A DNA stretch of 22,541 bases from Gammaproteobacteria bacterium (GCA_030039615.1 JASHVF010000232.1:1-22541); one strand, 5' to 3'. Counted from the first letter of the stretch, positions 8,382-15,520 are shown. Translations and numbers: made by a program. Notes: a model not told the origin generated them from the sequence alone.

Positions 8382-8409
8382 GGCCTATTTTTTGGAGCGC
8401 AGTGCACAA
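8382..8409 (-). promoter_or_regulatory. Possible promoter of glycosyltransferase operon
   Basis: On the minus strand TTGTGC (8409-8404) and TAGGCC (8387-8382) are separated by 16 bases that include an A-run. The -10 match is poor, so this is only a candidate. Confidence 0.25.
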
Positions 8410-8555
8410 CACACCCACAACGTCCGCGAGCGGCGCGCGAGGCCTCCCGCAGGGTGGCGATCAAAGGTCTATTGTCGTTTTCAGGGCACTCGCCCCGGTC
8501 GCCCGGTCATGGGACCAGCAGCGAGCCGCTTAGCTCGATCTCTGATTTCTTGCCA

Positions 8556-8599
8556 CCTTACCCGCCGGAATAAGGACATTCCAGAGTCCTCCGGTGAGG
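8556..8599. other. Bulged inverted repeat upstream of RTX promoter
   Basis: Three stem blocks stack with bulges on one side only. CCTTA pairs with TGAGG (one G-T pair), CCGG (8565-8568) with CCGG (8591-8594), and AGGAC (8573-8577) with GTCCT (8586-8590), around an eight-base loop. It lies 32 bases before the shared AT-rich motif. It may be a protein-binding site or an RNA structure on a longer transcript; it could also be chance. Confidence 0.3.
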
Positions 8600-8630
8600 G
8601 CTCTTGCTCGCGCTGTCAGAGCGCCCGAAG

Positions 8631-8641
8631 TTAAGTTAAAT
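8631..8641 (+). promoter_or_regulatory. Shared 11-base motif, copy 2 (upstream of RTX gene)
   Basis: TTAAGTTAAAT, containing a GTTAA/GTTAA tandem at 8630-8639, sits just upstream of the -35 element of the RTX promoter. The same word in the same gene-relative orientation lies upstream of the ABC transporter (1276-1266). It is either an UP-like element or a common regulator site. Confidence 0.4.
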
Positions 8642-8645
8642 ATGC

Positions 8646-8674
8646 TTGTGGCTGCAAATTAAGTCAGCTAGGAT
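8646..8674 (+). promoter_or_regulatory. Sigma70-like promoter of RTX gene
   Basis: TTGTGG (8646-8651) and TAGGAT (8669-8674) are separated by exactly 17 bases, with an AT-rich stretch directly upstream. The predicted transcription start is near 8681, giving an untranslated leader of about 70 bases. The elements match the consensus at 4 of 6 positions each. Confidence 0.5.
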
Positions 8675-8750
8675 CCAGCGCTATCGAGAAATAGAATCAG
8701 TAAATAACCGGCTCTTCTACAGTTCGGTCTCGATTTAAGGGGGAGTTCCA

Positions 8751-9455
8751 GTGGCCAGTTATGTCAGTGTCTCGGGCAGTGGCAACGTCGACGTCACCGT
8801 CTATGGCCGCGGCACCGTAATAGCCGGGGGCGGTAACGACTCGATCGACGTCACCGGCAAGGGCAAGATCATCGTCGGTGGCGGAAATGACACACTGACG
8901 CTTGGCCATGGCGGCACGATCCTGCAGTTCGGATCTTCCGGCCAGGATACGATCAATCTCGGCCAGGGCTCGTACACCATTTACGAGCAGGGTAACGCCA
9001 CCGTCACGGGCGCGTTCGGTAGCGCGACGATCAGCGGCGGTGAGCTTAAGGTTACGGGCCAGGGCTGCACCGAAGAAATCACTACCCGCGGCAACGTTAC
9101 GCTGGTAGGCGCTACCGGCACCGACTTCGTGAGCGGCCCCGGGGGCCACGGCGGCAGCGGCGGCGAGACATTTGTCGGCGGCGTGGGCAGCGACACGATG
9201 ATCGGCGGAGCGGGACACAATCTGTTCGAGTTCCTCCAGGCAGGGCATGACGGCAAGTACGTCATCGGGAATTTCGTGTCGGGCCAGGATCAGCTCTACC
9301 TCGAGGGCCACTCGCTCTCCTGGCTGCAGTCGCACGGCGACATCAGCCACGCGGGCGGCAACACCGTGATCGCGCTCGATGGTGGCAAGACCACGATCGA
9401 GCTCCATGGTGTGACGACGCTCGATCCGTCGGACGTAACGACGCACAAGCATTGA
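8751..9455 (+). CDS. Small RTX-type calcium-binding beta-roll protein
   Basis: A 234-residue protein rich in Gly, Asp, Thr and Val that begins directly with beta-solenoid sequence and has no Sec signal. RTX-like nonapeptides are visible as AGGGNDSID (25-33), VGGGNDTLT (42-50), GSSGQDTIN (61-69) and GGVGSDTMIGGAGHNLFEF (143-161). The C-terminal part, VIGNFVSGQDQLYLEG (171-186) and TVIALDGGKTTIELHGV (205-221), follows the usual end of type I secretion substrates. In that family, folding on Ca2+ occurs outside the cell after export by an ABC transporter such as the one at 1-1184. The GTG start is fixed by AAGGGGGAG (8737-8745). It is much shorter than typical RTX toxins and has no enzymatic domain, so a surface or matrix role is likelier. 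A single Cys (106) is unusual for RTX proteins. Confidence 0.88.
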   Translation: MASYVSVSGSGNVDVTVYGRGTVIAGGGNDSIDVTGKGKIIVGGGNDTLTLGHGGTILQFGSSGQDTINLGQGSYTIYEQGNATVTGAFGSATISGGELKVTGQGCTEEITTRGNVTLVGATGTDFVSGPGGHGGSGGETFVGGVGSDTMIGGAGHNLFEFLQAGHDGKYVIGNFVSGQDQLYLEGHSLSWLQSHGDISHAGGNTVIALDGGKTTIELHGVTTLDPSDVTTHKH

Positions 9456-9459
9456 CGTT

Positions 9460-9475
9460 CTGAGGGGACCCTCAG
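9460..9475 (+). terminator. Hairpin just after RTX stop
   Basis: CTGAGG and CCTCAG pair around GGAC, four bases after the RTX stop codon. No T-run follows. It may partly terminate or stabilise the RTX message, giving more RTX protein than the glycosyltransferase that starts 11 bases later. Confidence 0.4.
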
Positions 9476-9486
9476 CCGGCCGCGGG

Positions 9487-12471
9487 ATGCAAACATCCAG
9501 GTCGCGGGTCGAGCGGCTATCCGGCCGCGATACGTGGGCGCCGGCTCAGCTGCGCAGCAGCGCGCTGCGACTTCTGAGCGAGGCGCTGCGCAGCGCCGGT
9601 CGCGCCGCATCCGATTCTCTCGCCGCAGTACGCCGCGCGCTCCTCGAGCAGCGGCTCGACCTCGCGCTGCGGCAGCTCGACCGCGCGTGGCGATCGGTGC
9701 CCGAAGCCGCGATGCTCGCGCCTCTGTATGCGCGGCTCCTTCTGCTCGAGGGCCGGGACTACTACGCGGCGCTCGGCCTCCTCAAGCGCAGTCTCGCGCT
9801 CGGGCCGAGCCCCGACGACGCGGCGCTGGTCGCACTCGCGCTGCTGCGCCTCGAGCGCCATCACGACGCGCGGCGCGAGCTCGAGGCGGCGCTCCATCAG
9901 TATTGCGTCGTGCCCGGCGGCATCCTCTGTCACGTCGCTTCCGACATCGCCCGCCACGCTGCGACTCCCGCCCCGGGGTGGGTAGGGCGTGGCCCGCGGC
10001 TCGAGCTGCTCGGCGAGTTGTCGGCGTCCGAGCACCCGGCAGCGCTCGAGCTTGCCATCGGCGATGGAGCGAGCGTGACCCAGCTGCTGCGTGCGGTTCC
10101 GGGTCGCGATACCCGGCGCTCGTTTCGCTTCCCGTCTCCTTCACCGCGGCTCGATTGGCCGCTCGCCGTCACGGCGCGCGGGCTGGAGCTCCTCGGCAGC
10201 GGGCTGCACGTTCCCGAGCACTTCGCCCTCGACGGGCGTGTCACTCAGCTCGGCTCGAGGCTGCGGGGCTGGGCACGCCTGGGGTGGCTTCCCGCGAGGC
10301 GGCTCGAGCTGCGCATCGAAGACGAAAAAGGCGGTCGGCGAACGACCCGTACGGCTGCGGCGACGCTGGCCCTCCCGGCCTTCTCGTTCAGCCTGCGCCG
10401 CTCTGCATTGCGCGGCGGTTGTATCAGCGTCACGGCGCGCCTGCCGGACGGAACCTGGACTGCGCTTCCCGACAGCCCGCTGCTCCTCGAGCGCGTCGTG
10501 AGAGGCGACGCTCGGTCGGCGCGCCTCAAGTCCTGGCGTGGTGTCCCTGCGCGGCGGCGCGGGCGGATCGTCCGGCCCGCCGCCGTCACCGACGTGATCA
10601 TTCCGGTCTATCGGGGACGGGAGGAGACCCTGGCCTGCATTGCTTCCGTGCAGCGCACCGTGGGCGCCGACGCGCGCATCGTCGTCGTGGACGATGCGAG
10701 CGAGGATTTCGAGCTGGCCGCGGCACTGGATGCGCTCGCTGCCACCGGCTCCATCACGCTGCTGCGCAACCCGGCGAACCTGGGGTTCGTTGTCTCGGTC
10801 AACCGTGCGCTCGCGCTCCACCCGGCACACGATGCCGTGCTGCTGAACTCCGATACCCAGGTCTTCGATGACTGGCTGCCGCGCCTCAAAGCCGCTGCCT
10901 ACAGCGGCGCGGCCGTCGGCACGGTGACTCCGCTCAGCAACGCCGGCTCGATCGCGAGCTACCCTTATGCGGCGGGTGCCGAAGCGTCTGCCGGCTACGC
11001 GGAGGCACTGCACGCTCTCGCCCGCTCGACTCATCCCGGAAGCAGCGTCGAGATTCCGGTGGGCGTGGGATTTTGCCTGTACGTGCGCCGCGACTGCCTC
11101 GAGGAGGTGGGCGAGCTCGATGCAGCGCTCTTCGGCAAGGGCTACGGGGAAGAGGTCGACTTCTGCCTGCGTGCGCGGCGGCGCGGCTGGTCGCATCGTC
11201 TCGCCGCCGACGTCTATGTCTACCACGCCGGTGCGGTCTCCTTCGGACCCCGCCGCGCGGCGCTCCTCGACCGCAGCCAGCGTCTGCTCAATCTGCGCTA
11301 CCCGGGCTATGCCGCCTTCATCGCGAGCTTCGAGCAGCAGGATCCGGTACAGCCCATCCGGCGCCGGCTCGACGAGCATCAGCTGTCGGCCTTTCAGGGA
11401 CGCTTCGTGCTGCTCGTGACGCTCGCGCTCAAGGGGGGCGTCGAGCGCTTCGTGGCCGCTCGCTGCGCCGAGATCCGGGCGCAAGGACTCCATCCTCTGC
11501 TGCTGCGGCCGGCGAGCGCGGGCGATATGCGCCGCTGCGAGCTCTGGACCGATGCGCTCGAGCTCCCCAACCTGCGCTTCGAAATTCCGCGTGACCTGGC
11601 CGCGCTCGCGGAGCTGCTGCGGGCTCTGCGGCTCGAAGCCATCGAGATCCAGCATTTTCTTCACCTCGATGCGCGTGTCATCGAGGTCGTGCGCAAGCTC
11701 GCCCTGCCGTACGAGGTCTTCGTGCACGACTACGCCTGGTTCTGTCCCCGGATCACCTTGCTCACCGGCAGCGGCCGCTACTGCGGGGAGCCGCAGGTCG
11801 AGGTGTGCGAGCGCTGCGTGCGACGCAACGGCTCGAGCCTCGGCGAAGCGATTCGAGTCAAGGAGCTGCGCCGGCGCAGCGACAGCTGGCTGCGGGACGC
11901 GCGGCGGGTGATCGCACCGTCGGGGGACACCGCCGCGCGCATGCGGCGGCACTTCGAGGGTCTGCCCGTGGAGGTGCGGCCGCTCGCGGTGGTGGCGCCC
12001 CCAGCGGCGGCCCCGCCGCGTGCGCCGGAGCGCAGGGCGGTGCGCGTGGCGCTGCTCGGCGCGATCGGCGATCACAAGGGCTACAAGGTTCTGCGCGCGT
12101 GCGCCCGCGATGCGCGCGAGCGGCGACTGCCTCTCGAGTTCGTGGTCATAGGCTTCACGCGGGACGACCGGCGTCTGCTGGCCACGGGCAGGGTATTCGT
12201 CACCGGGCGCTACACCGAGAGCGAGGCACCGCACCTGCTCGAGCGCGAGCAGCCCGACCTCATCTGGCTGCCTTCCGTCTGGCCCGAAACCTGGTGCTAC
12301 ACGCTCGACTACGCGCTGTCATCGGGGCTGCCGCTCGTCGGCTTCGCGATCGGGGCGATCGCCGAGCGCTTGAGCGCGGCCGGTGCCGGAGTGCTGCTGC
12401 CGCTCGATCTTGCGCCCCGGGCGATCAACGAGCGGCTGCTCGGCTTCGGCAGGCGCCGCGCTGAGGGGTGA
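9487..12471 (+). CDS. Two-module glycosyltransferase with helical N-terminus (GT2 plus GT4-like)
   Basis: A 994-residue cytosolic-type protein. Residues about 20-140 are Ala/Leu/Arg-rich helices resembling TPR units. About 165-340 is a beta-rich region (GRVTQLGSRLRGWARLGWLP at 250-269) recalling the beta repeats of the giant glycosyltransferase. About 367-600 is a GT2 domain with VTDVIIPVYRGREETLACI, VVVDDASEDFE, NPANLGF, LLNSDTQV (the DxD-like site) and GKGYGEEVDFCLR. About 638-985 is a GT4-like domain, with LALKGGVERF, VFVHDYAWFCPR, VALLGAIGDHKGYK and LPSVWPETWCYTLDYALSSGLPLV; the last replaces the usual EX7E region and keeps the first Glu. CGEPQVEVCERC (766-777) is a short Cys cluster. It follows the RTX gene by 31 bases, so the two are probably co-transcribed. 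The ATG at 9487 has no good ribosome binding site and the true start could be further in. Confidence 0.9.
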   Translation: MQTSRSRVERLSGRDTWAPAQLRSSALRLLSEALRSAGRAASDSLAAVRRALLEQRLDLALRQLDRAWRSVPEAAMLAPLYARLLLLEGRDYYAALGLLKRSLALGPSPDDAALVALALLRLERHHDARRELEAALHQYCVVPGGILCHVASDIARHAATPAPGWVGRGPRLELLGELSASEHPAALELAIGDGASVTQLLRAVPGRDTRRSFRFPSPSPRLDWPLAVTARGLELLGSGLHVPEHFALDGRVTQLGSRLRGWARLGWLPARRLELRIEDEKGGRRTTRTAAATLALPAFSFSLRRSALRGGCISVTARLPDGTWTALPDSPLLLERVVRGDARSARLKSWRGVPARRRGRIVRPAAVTDVIIPVYRGREETLACIASVQRTVGADARIVVVDDASEDFELAAALDALAATGSITLLRNPANLGFVVSVNRALALHPAHDAVLLNSDTQVFDDWLPRLKAAAYSGAAVGTVTPLSNAGSIASYPYAAGAEASAGYAEALHALARSTHPGSSVEIPVGVGFCLYVRRDCLEEVGELDAALFGKGYGEEVDFCLRARRRGWSHRLAADVYVYHAGAVSFGPRRAALLDRSQRLLNLRYPGYAAFIASFEQQDPVQPIRRRLDEHQLSAFQGRFVLLVTLALKGGVERFVAARCAEIRAQGLHPLLLRPASAGDMRRCELWTDALELPNLRFEIPRDLAALAELLRALRLEAIEIQHFLHLDARVIEVVRKLALPYEVFVHDYAWFCPRITLLTGSGRYCGEPQVEVCERCVRRNGSSLGEAIRVKELRRRSDSWLRDARRVIAPSGDTAARMRRHFEGLPVEVRPLAVVAPPAAAPPRAPERRAVRVALLGAIGDHKGYKVLRACARDARERRLPLEFVVIGFTRDDRRLLATGRVFVTGRYTESEAPHLLEREQPDLIWLPSVWPETWCYTLDYALSSGLPLVGFAIGAIAERLSAAGAGVLLPLDLAPRAINERLLGFGRRRAEG

Positions 12472-12486
12472 GCGCGAAATGTTCTG

Positions 12487-12515
12487 TTCAATTAGCGCTC
12501 ACGGCGACGGATTAT
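12487..12515 (+). promoter_or_regulatory. Weak candidate promoter
   Basis: TTCAAT (12487-12492) and GATTAT (12510-12515) are 17 bases apart in the 93-base gap after the 994-residue glycosyltransferase. The matches are weak; this is the most AT-rich part of the gap. Confidence 0.25.
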
Positions 12516-12551
12516 GACGCTAAGATTGGAGCGCCCCCGGCGATCCCGCCC

Positions 12552-12587
12552 ATGAAAGATAACTATGAAAAGCAATCGCGGCGGTGA
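12552..12587 (+). other. Possible 11-codon leader frame
   Basis: ATG 12552 opens an 11-codon frame (MKDNYEKQSRR) ending at TGA 12585-12587, overlapping the assigned start of the next gene at 12565 in another frame. It may be chance; it matters because that start lacks a good ribosome binding site. Confidence 0.15.
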
Positions 12588-13569
12588 GCCCACTGCAGCA
12601 GCTCGTGAAGAGGCTGTTCGCGAGGAGGGCATGAGCGCCTCAGTGCAGGTGCTGCCGCTTCCCCCCGGCCTGTATCTCTTCTCGGTGAAGGCTGCGGGCG
12701 CCCCGACGCCGCGCGTCAACGGCGGATTGTCGCTGCCGGCGGTGCACGTGGGACTCGGCCCGGGAGTGCGCAGCGAGCAGGTCGAGTTCGTCGCCGGGCC
12801 GCACACCCACGGCGCCTGGCTGTTCGCGCCCGGCGACCTCCTGGTCACCAAGGTGAATGGCAGCGGTGCGACACTCGTCATGACGTCCGTGCGCACTCCG
12901 GGCGGCGATGTGCTTTCGATCAAGGTCGAGCGGCTCGAGTCGCGCGCCGAGTCGAGCCCTGCGCCGCGTGCAGTGGCGGGCAACGGCGCCGAGTCCGCCG
13001 CGGCGGGGGTGAGGCGCAGCAGCAAGGCCGCGCGCGCGGTCGCCGCGGCGCGCCCGAATGGAGTGGTGCCGGTGCAGGTCGGACTTCACGTCCGCTCGCG
13101 CGGCGATATGCGATTCGCCGACGTCCCCTGGGCGGGGCGCGTGGCGCCGGGACTGTGGATCGAGGCCTTCAGCGTGCGTCCGCTCGGCGTGCTCGGCGTG
13201 CAGGACCTCGAGTACAAAGGGCTCACCGGCAGCGGCTTCGAGACGCCGTGGCTGAGCGACGACAAGATGTGCGGCACCAAGGGCATGGCCGTGCCGCTCG
13301 TCGGGTTCGCCGTGCGCCTGAAGCCCGATGCGGCGGACGGCAACTACGACTGCGAATACAGCGGCTACTTCCAGTCCGGTGTCACCGTCGGTCCGCTGCG
13401 CAACGGCGCACCGTGCCGCTCGACGGTCGCGAACGATCCGCTCGAGGGCATCCAGCTTCGGGTGCTGAAGCGCACCGCGCTGCCGGCCGAGGTCCCGATG
13501 GCCGCGGCCAAGGCCGCGAACCGCGCCCGGGCCAGGGCTGGCCGGCGCGTGGCATCACGGCGGCCGTGA
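12565..13569 (+). CDS. Unrecognised two-part beta-rich protein, possibly ChW-like
   Basis: A 334-residue protein without a signal peptide or membrane segment. Part one (about 24-127) is beta-rich (PPGLYLFSVKAAG, HTHGAWLFAPGDLLVTKVNG). An Ala/Arg/Ser linker (about 128-165) leads to part two (about 167-303), with GLWIEAFSVRPLG, LEYKGLTGSGFETPW and CGTKGMAVPLVGFAVRL. The order of an acidic aromatic strand, a W-containing turn, a (C)GT-G turn and a PL-x-GFA strand recalls clostridial hydrophobic W (ChW) repeats; this is a resemblance, not a confident match. The C-terminus is basic. Its stop overlaps the methyltransferase start (GTGA), so it belongs to the same operon. An alternative ATG at 12631 has AGGAGG two bases upstream, unusually close, and would remove 22 residues. 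A glycan-binding or structural role is a guess from context. Confidence 0.78.
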   Translation: MKSNRGGEPTAAAREEAVREEGMSASVQVLPLPPGLYLFSVKAAGAPTPRVNGGLSLPAVHVGLGPGVRSEQVEFVAGPHTHGAWLFAPGDLLVTKVNGSGATLVMTSVRTPGGDVLSIKVERLESRAESSPAPRAVAGNGAESAAAGVRRSSKAARAVAAARPNGVVPVQVGLHVRSRGDMRFADVPWAGRVAPGLWIEAFSVRPLGVLGVQDLEYKGLTGSGFETPWLSDDKMCGTKGMAVPLVGFAVRLKPDAADGNYDCEYSGYFQSGVTVGPLRNGAPCRSTVANDPLEGIQLRVLKRTALPAEVPMAAAKAANRARARAGRRVASRRP

Positions 13570-14171
13570 CCGGGGCGCCTCGCGAGCGCGTACTCGTGAA
13601 TGTCGGTTGCGGCAGGCGCGAGGCGAGCGCGCTGCCCGCCTATTTCGAGGACTGGCGCGAGGTGCGCGTGGATGTCGACCCCGCGGTCGAGCCGGACATC
13701 GTCGCCGATCTCACCGATCTCGGGCCGCTCGCGGATGGCAGCGCCGATGCGGTCTGGGCGGCGCACTGCATCGAGCACCTTTATGAGCACCAGGTTCCCG
13801 TGGCGCTCGGCGAGTTCCGCCGCGTGCTGCGCGAGGACGGGTTTCTGTGCGTCATCGTGCCGGACCTGCAGGCGATTGCGCGCTATGTGGCGGCGGACCG
13901 CCTGCACGAGCCGCTGTACACCTCGCCCGCCGGACCGGTGACCGCGCACGACATCCTGTTTGGATTCGGGGCCGCGATCGCCGCGGGCCGCTCGACCATG
14001 GCGCATCATTGCGGCTTCACGCCCGGTAGCCTGCAACGCTGCTTTCAGCGCCAGCAGTTCGGCGAGCTGCTGCTCACCCGCCGGGAGAAGGATTTCGAGC
14101 TCGCCGCGCTCGCGCAGGTGCTGCCGACACGCGAGCAGGGGGCGGCGCTCGCCGCGGCGCTCGGCCTGTGA
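13566..14171 (+). CDS. Class I SAM-dependent methyltransferase
   Basis: A 201-residue protein. VLVNVGCGRREAS (9-21) is motif I of the Rossmann-fold methyltransferases, VRVDVDPAVEPDIVADL (33-49) holds the acidic residue that binds the SAM ribose, and DAVWAAHCIEHL (61-72) with FRRVLREDGFLCVIVPD (84-100) are motifs IV to VI. It matches short sugar or glycan methyltransferases found beside glycosyltransferases. The GTG start overlaps the previous stop and its own stop overlaps the next GTG, each as GTGA, so it is translationally coupled on both sides. The same frame stays open upstream to 13155, but that stretch lies inside the previous gene and does not look like protein. The substrate is unknown; a sugar O-methylation that decorates or caps the glycan is plausible. 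Confidence 0.87.
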   Translation: MTGAPRERVLVNVGCGRREASALPAYFEDWREVRVDVDPAVEPDIVADLTDLGPLADGSADAVWAAHCIEHLYEHQVPVALGEFRRVLREDGFLCVIVPDLQAIARYVAADRLHEPLYTSPAGPVTAHDILFGFGAAIAAGRSTMAHHCGFTPGSLQRCFQRQQFGELLLTRREKDFELAALAQVLPTREQGAALAAALGL

Positions 14172-15520
14172 AATACCTTTTCATTCATCAGAACTTTCCC
14201 GGCCAGTACCGCCATATCGTGCGGCACCTCGCCGCGCAGCGCGGCAACGAGGTCTACTTCCTCACCCAGCCGAACGACAACGCCATGGCGGGCGTGCACA
14301 AGATCACTTACCCGAAGGACGAGCGCGCGCGCATCAACTGCCACGCCTATGCGGCGGACGTCGAGCGCGCCATCCACACCGGCGCCAGCGTCGCCGACAC
14401 CTGCCGGGAGCTGCGCGAGCGGGGATTGCGGCCCGATCTGATCGTCGGCCACAGCGGCTGGGGCGAGACGCTGTTCGTCAAGGACGTGTTCCCGGACGTG
14501 CCGGTGCTGGCGAATTTCGAGTTCTACTATCACCCCCGCGGGGTCGACGCGGACTTCGATCCCGAGTTCGTCTCGGTCTTCAATGAGCCCTCGCGGCTGC
14601 GTGCGCGCAACGCGACCAACCTGCTCGCCTTCCAGAGCGCCGACTGGGGTCACTCGGCCACCCACTGGCAGCGCAGCCTCTATCCCGCCGAGATGCAGTC
14701 GCGCATCAGTGTGCTGCACGAGGGGGTGGACACGGAGGTGGTGCGCCCCAACGCCGGCGCGAGCTTCAGGCTGCCCGCAACCCGGCGTGTGCTGACGCGA
14801 CGCGATGAGGTGGTCACCTACGTCGCGCGCAATCTCGAGCCCTACCGGGGCTTCCACGTCTTCATGCGCTCGCTCCCGCAGCTGCTGCGCCGGCGGCGGC
14901 GTGCGCACGTGGTGATCGTCGGCGACGACGGGGTGAGCTACGGGGCGCCGCCTCCGCCCGCCTCGAGCTTTCGCGCGCAGCTCATGGCGGAGCTCGCCGG
15001 GAAGCTCGACCCGGATCGCGTGCACTTCCTCGGACTCCTCGACTATCACGCCTACCTCAATCTCCTGCAGGTCTCCTCCGCCCACGTGTACCTGACCTAT
15101 CCCTTCGTGCTCTCGTGGTCGTTCATCGAGGCGCTCGCCGCCGGCTGCCTCGTGATCGGCTCGGCCACGGCGCCGGTGCTCGAGGTGCTGCGCGACGGCG
15201 TCAACGGCATGACCGTCGACTTCTTTTCGCCGACCAAGCTCGCCAACCGCATCGAAGCGGCTCTCGAGCAACGGCGCGAGCTCGGGTCGCTGCGGGAGGC
15301 GGCGCGCGCCACTGCGCTGCGGCAGTTCGACCTGAACGGTGTGCTGCTGCCGCAGTGGCTGCAGTTGTTCGAGGAGCTCGTGGACGGTCGCCGGGCGCGG
15401 CCGCTGCAGGCGCCGCCGGCGGATCTCAGGCTGCGGGCGGTCGGCTCTCGAGGTGCGCCGCTTGCAGCAGCCCCTCGAGCCGCCGCACCTCGAGACCCGC
15501 ATCAGCGTGCCCGCTCTTGA
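14168..15520 (+). CDS. GT4-family glycosyltransferase
   Basis: A 450-residue GT-B fold retaining glycosyltransferase. YLFIHQNFPGQYRHI (3-17) is the typical opening of a GT4 subgroup; PDLIVGHSGWGETLFVK (89-105) follows. The C-terminal nucleotide-sugar half starts near 213, with VTYVARNLEPYRGFHVFM (216-233), HVVIVGDDGVSYG (247-259) and FIEALAAGCLVIGSATAPV (319-337), where E321 and E339 are the likely donor-site acids. No membrane segment is seen, so it acts in the cytosol or peripherally at the membrane. The GTG start is coupled to the methyltransferase by a GTGA overlap. Residues about 420-450 are Ala/Arg/Pro-rich, lie outside the fold, and are read opposite the end of the Sel1 gene. The donor and acceptor sugars cannot be told from sequence. 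Confidence 0.92.
   Translation: MKYLFIHQNFPGQYRHIVRHLAAQRGNEVYFLTQPNDNAMAGVHKITYPKDERARINCHAYAADVERAIHTGASVADTCRELRERGLRPDLIVGHSGWGETLFVKDVFPDVPVLANFEFYYHPRGVDADFDPEFVSVFNEPSRLRARNATNLLAFQSADWGHSATHWQRSLYPAEMQSRISVLHEGVDTEVVRPNAGASFRLPATRRVLTRRDEVVTYVARNLEPYRGFHVFMRSLPQLLRRRRRAHVVIVGDDGVSYGAPPPPASSFRAQLMAELAGKLDPDRVHFLGLLDYHAYLNLLQVSSAHVYLTYPFVLSWSFIEALAAGCLVIGSATAPVLEVLRDGVNGMTVDFFSPTKLANRIEAALEQRRELGSLREAARATALRQFDLNGVLLPQWLQLFEELVDGRRARPLQAPPADLRLRAVGSRGAPLAAAPRAAAPRDPHQRARS

Larger units (their letters stand above)
8369..8750. promoter_or_regulatory. Divergent 382-base intergenic region
   Basis: No open frame here has coding character. It must carry the promoters of the giant glycosyltransferase operon (minus) and the RTX gene (plus). 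It contains a possible minus promoter (8382-8409), a bulged hairpin (8556-8599), the shared AT-rich motif (8631-8641) and a good plus promoter (8646-8674), listed separately. The rest shows nothing I can interpret. Confidence 0.6.

Noticed and set aside
8391..8396. T-run as an intrinsic terminator
   Set aside because: No stem precedes it on the plus strand. It lies in the leader of the minus-strand operon.
10141..12234. A 697-codon minus-strand frame
   Set aside because: It is antisense to the 994-residue glycosyltransferase, which has clear GT2 and GT4 motifs; the minus frame has no recognisable motif.
13155..13565. N-terminal extension of the methyltransferase frame
   Set aside because: It overlaps the 334-residue protein in another frame and is Arg-rich without structure. 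Motif I begins just after GTG 13566, which overlaps the previous stop.
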